Positions 1 through 4,613 of a stretch of 7,297 nt of DNA are shown here, one piece after another. The stretch is taken from contig JBDRGC010000190.1 in assembly GCA_043818215.1 (NCBI GenBank), positions 1-7,297 of the forward strand, in the 5' to 3' direction. Made by a program: the position numbers and the translations under genes. This stretch comes from JBDRGC01 sp043818215 (GTDB lineage Bacteria; Chloroflexota; Anaerolineae; Anaerolineales; UBA11858). The notes beneath the pieces were generated by a model, which was given only the letters and a program-made list of their open reading frames with translations, was not told where the DNA came from and did not search any database. The stretch's first letter is position 1; every line of letters begins with the position of its first letter.

Positions 1-1
1 T

Positions 2-121
2 CAACCCACTCCCGAAGAGGCAGTCGCGTTGGTTGCTTCTCGTCTGGTCAACCGCACCCGCTCCCGCAAGAGCCGCTTGAAACGCCAGAAAGCATCATAC
101 CAAGCTCTCGCACCGCCCTAA
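2..121 (+). CDS. C-terminal fragment of an unidentified basic protein (possible transposase)
   Basis: This frame is open from the window edge and ends at a TAA at 119-121, giving the last 39 residues of a protein that starts outside the window. The segment begins PTPEEAVALVASRLVNRTRS and continues as a strongly basic tail (RSRKSRLKRQK) ending LAPP. The codon choice and composition look like real coding sequence. A basic helical tail followed by gene-free DNA is compatible with a transposase C-terminus, and the neighbourhood is full of insertion elements, but I do not recognise the family and see no catalytic residues. No terminal inverted repeat can be fixed after the stop because the partner end lies outside the window. 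It converges on the minus-strand genes to its right. Confidence 0.4.
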   Translation, partial: QPTPEEAVALVASRLVNRTRSRKSRLKRQKASYQALAPP

Positions 122-199
122 TTTAATGTGCCATTGTCAAACTAAGGTTTGCGCACTCAGTGTTGTCCAGTAATTCCCCTACTTTTTGGAGATGATACC

Positions 200-232
200 A
201 AAAAGCCACCCTCAGAAGACGAGGGCGGCTTT
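200..232 (-). terminator. Rho-independent terminator of the 773-256 minus-strand unit
   Basis: Read on the minus strand, an 11-bp stem with one mismatch (AAAGCC-CCCTC pairing with GAGGG-GGCTTT) encloses a 7-base loop and runs into five T residues at 204-200. It lies 24 bp past the stop of the minus-strand gene ending at 256. The plus strand has only a three-T tail, so the minus orientation is preferred. Confidence 0.7.
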
Positions 233-255
233 AGCGATACGGGGCGGGATTCTTT

Positions 256-483
256 TCAACGATACGGTTGAACGCTTTGGATCAATTCGATGTTTGACCG
301 ATGCCATTCATTGACCAGTTTCTGGACATCAACATCCCGCTCCGCCGCCATTTTGTTCATAAAGTCATCCACATCAGGTTCGAGATAGACTGGAAAGCTA
401 AACACAGCCCCAGGGCGGTAGAACTTACTGCGTTCGCCTTTTGAAAAATCATATTCAGCATTCCTAACGAATTTATAACGCAA
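256..483 (-). CDS. Orphan ribbon-helix-helix/CopG-like antitoxin-type protein
   Basis: A 75-residue protein. An N-terminal segment with the pattern EYDFSKGERSKFYRPGAVF (about residues 9-27) is followed by FPVYLEPDVDDFMNKMAAE (about 29-47) and then VDVQKLVNEWHRSNIELIQ. The strand-then-two-helices arrangement and the PVYLEPDV motif recall small CopG/ribbon-helix-helix antitoxin-like proteins that carry a YDFSKGERGKFY leader. Such proteins bind operator DNA and neutralise a toxin. No toxin gene is adjacent: the upstream neighbour is another antitoxin-like gene ending 44 bp away, and a terminator follows. The start is uncertain. TTG at 483-481 is the only start codon before the conserved part, it follows a TGA two codons upstream, and it has no convincing ribosome-binding site. 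A nearby ATG at 490 is in another frame, so an N-terminal frameshift is possible. Confidence 0.6.
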   Translation of the reverse strand: MRYKFVRNAEYDFSKGERSKFYRPGAVFSFPVYLEPDVDDFMNKMAAERDVDVQKLVNEWHRSNIELIQSVQPYR

Positions 484-527
484 TCTTCATTCGGGAGCAA
501 AAAGATTATTTCCAGAGCAACATCTCT

Positions 528-773
528 TTATAATCCTAACTCTTGTCTCAATTGCTGGGACGAGATGAGTGTTTTCTCCCGAGACAGATCACTCATAAAA
601 GTCATGAATTCAGGGTTGTTTTTCAATATTTCTGCTTCCAGATCAAACTCATCTACTGGCCAGATTGCAAACGTCTTCCCAGCACCGTGGCGCAAGATAA
701 CAAGTTCGCGATCCGCTAATTCCATGACTTCGTCTAATGTAGGTACAGTCCTTTCGATTTCTATTACCTTCAT
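528..773 (-). CDS. Antitoxin of a RelE/ParE-type toxin-antitoxin pair
   Basis: An 81-residue acidic protein starting MKVIEIERTVPTLDEVMELA, with a central VILRHGAGKTFAIWPVDEFDLE stretch (about residues 25-46) and a charged C-terminal tail ending LRQELGL. The pattern of an N-terminal two-helix segment, a short hairpin of the type 'prescribed value plus DEFD', then an extended tail fits small Phd/YefM-like antitoxins that pair with RelE-like toxins. The start is supported by AAGGAG at 787-782, eight bases before the ATG. Upstream, the broken toxin gene ends in a TGA that overlaps this ATG (ATGA at 773-770), the usual sign of translational coupling. The frame is intact while its toxin partner is not, so the protein would have no cognate target encoded here. 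The family assignment rests on resemblance and context and is moderately sure. Confidence 0.65.
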   Translation of the reverse strand: MKVIEIERTVPTLDEVMELADRELVILRHGAGKTFAIWPVDEFDLEAEILKNNPEFMTFMSDLSREKTLISSQQLRQELGL

Positions 774-866
774 AACTCAAACTCCTTGCCGCCGACATAC
801 AGTTTGTTATGTTCCTTGTGTCCAACTGCCTTGATCTTTATGATTCCACTTCTCCCTTCAAGAATA

Positions 867-1177
867 TACTACACACGGTCACAATGTCACACTTTGGAAG
901 CACTGAAATAGGACGCGGACGAGCACGGAATAACGCGGATAAAGAACTAAAAAAAATCTGCAAGCGTCAAAAGTACCTTAAACAATATGTCATTGCGAAT
1001 GGAACGCAGTGGAATGCGGCAATCTCCATCTCGCTAAGGAGGAGATTGCTTCGCCGGAAAAGCTGGCTCGCAATGACTTATGTTCATGTTTTTGTTGACC
1101 AGTACACAAAACAAAAAATCCGCGCTTTTCCGCGTCGCGGCGTCCTATAAAATGGTACTTTATGCCCGTTGTCAGTA
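867..1177. mobile_element. 311-bp non-autonomous TA-target element (MITE-like) in the RelE-like toxin gene
   Basis: The element is flanked by TA on both sides (865-866 and 1178-1179). Its ends are imperfect terminal inverted repeats: TACTACACACGGTCACAATG on the left and, reverse-complemented, TACTGACAACGGGCATAAAG on the right, about 19 of the first 29 bases matching. A second inverted pair lies inside: ATAGGACGCGG at 908-918 and GCGTCCTAT at 1140-1148, each extended by CCGCG-type repeats. In the centre is the GTCATTGCGA palindrome. There is no open frame for a transposase. TA duplication is typical of IS630/Tc1/mariner-type transposition, so a transposase of that kind may have mobilised it; this is inferred. 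The boundary is set by the exact repair of the toxin frame when the element and one TA are removed. Confidence 0.7.
989..1077. repeat. GTCATTGCGA palindromic repeat, copy 1
   Basis: An 89-bp imperfect palindrome begins GTCATTGCGA and ends TCGCAATGAC, with inner arms CAATCTCC and GGAGATTG around CATCTCGCTAA. It lies in the middle of the 311-bp element. A second copy at 3691-3778 shares the ends, the inner arms and much of the loop. Confidence 0.85.
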
Positions 1178-1365
1178 TAACATCGTAAAAGACAAGATAT
1201 TTTCCAGCTTGCGATAAGCGCACACATGATCAGATGCAGCTTGTGTATATACGATTTCAAATAGCATAACATCCCTTCGATTTCAAGTTACGTGGCGCAA
1301 TAATTATAACCTGAAACCAATATTACCGTCCTTTTTTCATGCGGCCCATGAAACCTACATCCCGC

Positions 1366-3225
1366 TTACTCCAGCGCCTTCTCCATCAACTCTTGGATGC
1401 GGGGCAGCATGGAGGCCGGGTCGGGGTGCAGGCCTTCGATGAGCAAGGCGCTTTCGTAGATTTGTTCGATGATAGTCTTGCTCAAATCATCATCTGCGGG
1501 GAGGGCACTCAGTTTCGTCAAAATGGTATGCCGGGGGTTGAGTTCCAACACTTTCTTGGGGACTTCGTAATCGCGATCCATGAGACGATAAACCCGCTGC
1601 ATTTCTTGGCCCATCGTCCCCTCGGGGTCAACCAGGCGGGCGACGGAGTCCGTCAGGCGGGCGGTGGAGCGCACATCGGTGAGTCGCTCACCCAACTGGC
1701 TTTTGAAGCGTTCCGTAAGGGAGGCGAACTCGTCGTCGGGGAGGGCCTCGGGCTGAGATTCGTCCTCCGGGGTCACATCAGCAGCCGGCAATTCCAGGTC
1801 GGAGGCCGCCACGTTGACCAGGTCGAAATCCCCAAATTTACGCAGTCCCATCAGCATGAACGGGTCCATCGGGTCGGCCAGGGTTAACACTTCGTAACCA
1901 TGATCCCGGAAAAAGTCGAGGTGCGGGCTGCGGGCCACTGACCGCTCGTCATCGCCGAGGATATAGTAAATCACATCCTGGCCGGATTTCATGCGCTCGA
2001 CATAATCGCCGAGGGAAGCCCAGGATTCGGTGTGCGTGGTGGTGTGGAAGCGCAGCAGCGGGGCCAGGGTTTCGCTCTCGAAAGGTTCGGCAGCAATGCC
2101 TTCTTTGATGAAGACACCAAACTTGTCCCAGAATTTAGCATAAGTTTCCGGCTCTTTTTCGGCCAGGGTTTTGAGTTTAGTGTTCACCTGGTTGGTGAGG
2201 ATTTTCTTCAAGCGGGCGATGACCGGGCTGGCCTGGATGGTCTCGCGGGAGACATTAAGGGGCAGGTCTTCGGTATCGACCACGCCCTGGATGAAGCGGT
2301 AGTGGCGGGGGAGCAGGTCGGTGCTGTAATCCTGGATGAGCACCTTGCGGACGTAAAGTTTGAGGCCGTCTTCCTTGCGGACGGAGAGCATACCCCGCTC
2401 TGGGCTGGCTGGGAGATACAGCAAGGCGTAAACCTGGAGCGGTGCATCGGCGACGTAGTGGATGTGGGCCAGGGGTGACTCGAAATCGAGGCTCAGTTGC
2501 TTGTGGAATTCGGTGTAAGCCTTGTCTTCGGTTTCGTGGGGCGACTGCCGCCAAAGCGCGGTCTGGCGGTTGGTCTGTGCCTCGCTCTCGCCGACGTAGA
2601 TGGGGTAGGCAACGTAATCGGAATGTTTTTTGACGATTTCGCGCAACCGGAATTCTTTGGCAAAATCGGCAGCGTCTTCTTTGAGTTTGACTTCGATACT
2701 CGTGCCTCGCTCGGCTTTGTCTGCTGGGCCGACGGTGAAGGTGTCTTCGCCGGTAGCGTACCAGGTGGCAGCCTCAGCTTCGGGCTGGTAGGAACGGGAG
2801 GTTACCCGCACCCACTCCGCCACCATGAAAACGGAGTAGAAACCGACCCCAAATTGGCCGATGACGTCCACCAGAGCCTGCTGGTTGTCTCCTTCTTCGG
2901 TGGCTTCGATAAACGCTCTGGCTCCCGATTGGGCAATGGTTCCCAGGTTTCGGGTCAGCTCATCCTGGGTCATACCGATGCCGGTGTCGCTGATGGTGAT
3001 GATTTTCTCATCTTCGTCCACTGTCAGACGGATAGCGAGTTCAGCGTCCGGGTCGTGGACCTGGCGCTCGGTGAGGGAGACGAAGTGCATCTGGGTGAGG
3101 GCGTCCGAGGCGTTGGAGATAATCTCGCGCAGGAATATCTCACGCTCGGTGTAGAGGGAGTGGATGAGGATATCGAGCAGTTGTTTGATTTCGGCTTTGA
3201 AGGCGATGGGTTGGGATTCGGTCAT
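1366..3225 (-). CDS. htpG: Chaperone protein HtpG (bacterial Hsp90)
   Basis: A 619-residue cytosolic ATP-dependent chaperone, close to the usual HtpG length (about 620-630). The N-terminal GHKL ATPase domain is complete: EIISNASDA with E34, N38 and D41 (catalytic Glu and Mg/nucleotide contacts), DTGIGM at 80-85, an ATP-lid segment around GTIAQSGARAF (95-105), and GQFGVGFYS at 123-131. The middle domain carries LNVSRETIQ with R327, matching the arginine that contacts the ATP gamma-phosphate. The C-terminal dimerisation domain ends QELMEKALE, without the eukaryotic MEEVD tail. The ATG is preceded by AGGAGA at 3236-3231, five bases away. It appears to be a single-gene unit. The 165 bp upstream carry tandem and palindromic repeats, and I see no CIRCE operator there. 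No good terminator is visible downstream. Confidence 0.97.
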   Translation of the reverse strand: MTESQPIAFKAEIKQLLDILIHSLYTEREIFLREIISNASDALTQMHFVSLTERQVHDPDAELAIRLTVDEDEKIITISDTGIGMTQDELTRNLGTIAQSGARAFIEATEEGDNQQALVDVIGQFGVGFYSVFMVAEWVRVTSRSYQPEAEAATWYATGEDTFTVGPADKAERGTSIEVKLKEDAADFAKEFRLREIVKKHSDYVAYPIYVGESEAQTNRQTALWRQSPHETEDKAYTEFHKQLSLDFESPLAHIHYVADAPLQVYALLYLPASPERGMLSVRKEDGLKLYVRKVLIQDYSTDLLPRHYRFIQGVVDTEDLPLNVSRETIQASPVIARLKKILTNQVNTKLKTLAEKEPETYAKFWDKFGVFIKEGIAAEPFESETLAPLLRFHTTTHTESWASLGDYVERMKSGQDVIYYILGDDERSVARSPHLDFFRDHGYEVLTLADPMDPFMLMGLRKFGDFDLVNVAASDLELPAADVTPEDESQPEALPDDEFASLTERFKSQLGERLTDVRSTARLTDSVARLVDPEGTMGQEMQRVYRLMDRDYEVPKKVLELNPRHTILTKLSALPADDDLSKTIIEQIYESALLIEGLHPDPASMLPRIQELMEKALE

Positions 3226-3246
3226 GGGGTTCTCCTGTGGGTGAGA

Positions 3247-3278
3247 GTCAGCGAGTCAGCGAATCAGCGAATCAGCGA
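3247..3278. repeat. Four tandem 8-bp repeats upstream of htpG
   Basis: Four perfect-length units, GTCAGCGA twice then ATCAGCGA twice, run head to tail with no spacer. They end 21 bp before the htpG start codon and 10 bp before its ribosome-binding site, so they would lie in the 5' leader of the htpG transcript. No function can be read from them directly. Confidence 0.9.
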
Positions 3279-3282
3279 TATT

Positions 3283-3346
3283 GTTTTACCGCAAATTTGT
3301 AGGTCGAATTTGGAAATTCGTCTTACAGTTTTACCGCGAAAATGTA
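3283..3346. repeat. Palindrome flanked by a direct repeat, upstream of htpG
   Basis: A 28-bp imperfect palindrome (3299-3326) has arms GTAGGTCGAATTT and, reverse-complemented, GTAAGACGAATTT. It overlaps or adjoins two direct repeats starting GTTTTACCGC (3283-3301 and 3328-3346; 16 of 19 bases match). GTAAGAAA also occurs twice just beyond, at 3344-3351 and 3355-3362. This looks like a small mobile or expanded palindromic repeat. It could also form a hairpin in the htpG leader. Confidence 0.7.
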
Positions 3347-3650
3347 AGAAACGTGTAAGAAAGCGATCTGCATATCCCCCAAGTTATTTATCATCTGCGA
3401 ATTCGGTATTTATTTCTATCTAGTATAACCAGCGTTCGAGCAAGTTTGCCCTGAGAAACATCAACGAGAAAACCTTTCAAAACGCCGTGGACTTGTGCCA
3501 TAATACTCGGTCGGATCTTCAGAACAATAACACCTTGATGATCGCGCGGAGGATACCGCCGCACATCACTAAAATCCAGGTCGAGCGTAATCAATACCCG
3601 GTTCTGTTGGATGGCATACGCGAGCAATATCTCATCATCTTCCCCAGCTA

Positions 3651-3810
3651 TAGATGTTAAGATAATGCTTTTGACTCCGCTTACCCAGATGTCATTGCGA
3701 ACCGACGCTTTTCGGTGAAGCAATCTCCTTCTCGCCAAGGATGAGATTGCTTCAGCGGTAAAGCTGCTTCGCAATGACAGGCTGAATCAAAATCTTTTTC
3801 TTAAAGTCTA
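3651..3810. mobile_element. 160-bp non-autonomous TA-target element (MITE-like) in the PIN-like toxin gene
   Basis: TA dinucleotides flank the element at 3649-3650 and 3811-3812. The terminal inverted repeats are TAGATGTTAAGATAATGC on the left and, reverse-complemented, TAGACTTTAAGAAAAAGA on the right; 20 of the first 27 bases match. The centre is the 88-bp GTCATTGCGA palindrome. No transposase frame is present. The element plus one TA is 162 bp, a multiple of three, and its removal exactly repairs the toxin frame, which fixes both boundaries. TA duplication suggests mobilisation by an IS630/Tc1/mariner-type transposase encoded elsewhere; this is inferred. Confidence 0.85.
3691..3778. repeat. 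GTCATTGCGA palindromic repeat, copy 2
   Basis: An 88-bp imperfect palindrome runs from GTCATTGCGA to TCGCAATGAC with inner arms GAAGCAATCTC and GAGATTGCTTC. It matches copy 1 at 989-1077 over most of its length, though the DNA outside the palindrome differs between the two copies. Confidence 0.9.
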
Positions 3811-3902
3811 TAAACCAACTTCTTGTGCGGTTAGTACATCATGCCCCCAAGCACGTAAGGTCTCTGTCGTGATACTGTAAACGCACTCATCAACGAATAT
3901 TC

Positions 3903-4145
3903 TCACAATGCGGGAACCCCTAAGACGAAGTGAATCTCCTCCCCATCAATCACGGCTCTAGCATATTTCAGACAGGCTCGTAAATCGTCACCTGTCAGGT
4001 GAGGGTAATAATCTCGCAGAACATCTCTAAACGAGAGACCATCTTCCAGCAAGTCTAGAATCATAGATACGGTTATCCGCGTACCATTGATAACGGGCTT
4101 GCCGCCAAAGATATTAGGGTTACTCACAATTCGGTCCGTCGTCAT
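3903..4145 (-). CDS. DUF433 antitoxin
   Basis: An 80-residue protein with the DUF433 signature: RIVSNPNIFGGKPVINGTRI (residues 5-24), then a helix-turn-helix-like region with VSMILDLLEDGLSFRDVL (26-43), YYPHLTGDDLRACLKYA (46-62) and a short acidic tail. DUF433 proteins are small DNA-binding antitoxins usually paired with DUF5615 PIN-like proteins. That is the arrangement here, because the stop overlaps the GTG of the DUF5615 gene. The ATG is preceded by TGAGG at 4157-4153, seven bases away. A TATAAT (4191-4186) lies about 40 bp upstream, inside the target duplication of the 267-bp element, so that insertion replaced whatever -35 sequence existed. The antitoxin frame is intact although the toxin is interrupted. 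Confidence 0.9.
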   Translation of the reverse strand: MTTDRIVSNPNIFGGKPVINGTRITVSMILDLLEDGLSFRDVLRDYYPHLTGDDLRACLKYARAVIDGEEIHFVLGVPAL

Positions 4146-4195
4146 AATCTAACCTCACATACTCATCACCAACAATTATTCTTCTATTATACACT

Positions 4196-4462
4196 CAATG
4201 TCATTAAGTTAAGGAAATACCAGCGCTGATTGAGTAGCGGAGGCATGCATTTTGTGCCGGAGCGTACACCTGCACTTGCGTTACGGTGCAAGTGTCGAAA
4301 TCAAGCGGACTCTAGTTAAGAATATGCTTTGCCAGACCCGTTTGGTTTCGACACCGTACCTGCGTTCAGTGCAGGTGCGCAGTGCCTGCATAGGTATACG
4401 GTTCTCCGCAAGCTCCGAACCTACTCAACCGGCACCCTCGTTTCACTAACTTAATGACATTG
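4196..4462. mobile_element. 267-bp non-autonomous element with 10-bp target duplication
   Basis: The terminal inverted repeats CAATGTCATTAAGTTA are perfect over 16 bp (4196-4211 and 4447-4462), with 20 of 22 bases matching overall. The direct repeat ATTATACACT lies immediately outside both ends (4186-4195 and 4463-4472). No frame of meaningful coding character is inside; the interior is a long imperfect palindrome. A 10-bp duplication is in the range reported for IS4-family elements, so such a transposase is a candidate for mobilisation, inferred only from duplication length. The element lies between the DUF433 gene and the secF terminator, about 50 bp upstream of the DUF433 start. Confidence 0.9.
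4228..4430. repeat. Inner palindrome of the 267-bp element
   Basis: GATTGAGTAG (4228-4237) opposes CTACTCAACC (4421-4430), and GTGTCGAAATC (4292-4302) opposes GGTTTCGACAC (4344-4354). Between them, ACACCTGCAC opposes GTGCAGGTG. The result is two inverted units around a loop near 4303-4343. From memory, repeats that begin with a G(A/G)TTGAGTAG motif and end in TCGAAA(T/C)C are common dispersed palindromes in several bacterial groups. Here a pair of them seems to form the body of the transposable element. Confidence 0.7.
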
Positions 4463-4550
4463 ATTATACACTATTGACAAAAAAGCCACCTTTTCTGTGC
4501 CGATGATCTCCTACTTATGAGTATACATCATGTGAATACCATCTAGACAT

Positions 4551-4586
4551 AAAAAAGCGGGTGCATATAAAAACATGCGCCCGCTT
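4551..4586 (-). terminator. Rho-independent terminator after secF
   Basis: On the minus strand AAGCGGG-C-GCAT pairs with ATGC-A-CCCGCTT, an 11-bp stem with one mismatch, and runs into six T residues (4556-4551). It begins 28 bp after the secF stop and would end the secD-secF transcript. Confidence 0.85.
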
Positions 4587-4613
4587 GTCTAATTTCGCCC
4601 GCTGGCCCAAATC

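Larger units (their letters stand above)
770..1267 (-). pseudogene. RelE/ParE-like toxin gene, split by an insertion element and internally deleted
   Basis: Three pieces of one small toxin can be read on the minus strand. Piece 1 (1267-1206) begins MLFEIVYTQAASDHVCAYRK, with AAGGGA four bases before the ATG. Piece 2 (1208-1179), in another frame, reads AGKYLVFYDV. Piece 3 (864-773) reads ILEGRSGIIKIKAVGHKEHN and ends LYVGGKEFEL, with TGA at 772-770. Small RelE/ParE toxins, which are ribosome-dependent or gyrase-directed, often start with MxFEIVYT, have an (R/L)VFYDV strand near the end and finish with a GHKEHNxLYxGGxEFEL-like tail. Deleting 865-1177 rejoins pieces 2 and 3 in frame as VFYDVILEGRSG. 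A frameshift and a loss of roughly 30-45 residues remain between pieces 1 and 2. The 3' end overlaps the antitoxin start (ATGA). It cannot make an active toxin. Its exact toxin family is inferred. Confidence 0.65.
3391..3906 (-). pseudogene. DUF5615-type PIN-like toxin gene interrupted by an insertion element
   Basis: The gene starts with GTG at 3906-3904, overlapping the DUF433 stop by four bases (GTGA). It reads VRIFVDECVYSITTETLRAW and continues GHDVLTAQEVGL up to 3811, where an inserted element brings a TAG (3810-3808). The rest resumes at 3648 with AGEDDEILLAYA, then LITLDLDFSDVRRYPP and a C-terminus ending NKYRIRR. Removing 162 bp (the element plus one TA) gives a continuous 117-residue protein reading EVGLAGEDDE. 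DUF5615 proteins are PIN-like presumed nucleases. The acidic residues D6, E7, D36/D37, D55 and D57 of the rebuilt protein are in the expected places. The insert is in phase but carries stops, so only the 32-residue N-terminal peptide would be made, barring a restart. An internal TTG at 3774 could open the downstream part, but that product would begin with repeat-encoded residues. Confidence 0.85.

Noticed and set aside
863..890. GTGACA and TATATT with 16-bp spacing on the minus strand, as a promoter for the antitoxin at 773
   Set aside because: It falls across the end of the insertion element and the toxin remnant. It may work as a promoter by chance but there is no independent support.
990..1223. 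Minus-strand 77-codon frame starting upstream of AGKYLVFYDV
   Set aside because: It fuses a short real toxin segment with translated repeat DNA. It is better explained as part of the split toxin pseudogene.
1335..1353. TTTCATG/CATGAAA hairpin after htpG as a terminator
   Set aside because: On the minus strand the stem is followed by A residues, not T; the T run is on the wrong side and the stem is short.
3226..3390. CIRCE operator (TTAGCACTC-N9-GAGTGCTAA) upstream of htpG
   Set aside because: I looked for it and found no match; the palindrome there has a different sequence.
2497..3423. Long plus-strand open frame (308 codons) opposite htpG, with others at 1339-1887 and 2032-2478
   Set aside because: They are antisense to a complete HtpG with all motifs, have no family resemblance, and follow from codon bias of the real gene.
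3391..3774. Reading the DUF5615 remnant as an intact gene starting with TTG at 3774
   Set aside because: The first 35 or so residues would be encoded by the palindromic repeat, while the true N-terminus is present at 3906-3811 on the other side of the insertion.
989..3778. The repeated palindromes as a CRISPR array
   Set aside because: The copies are over 2 kb apart, there are no regularly spaced units and no cas genes.
4252..4449. Plus-strand 65-codon frame within the 267-bp element
   Set aside because: It lies wholly inside a palindromic transposable element and its translation mirrors the repeat arms; it is not a transposase.
4474..4479. TTGACA as a plus-strand -35 box
   Set aside because: No -10 box at suitable spacing and no plus-strand gene downstream.
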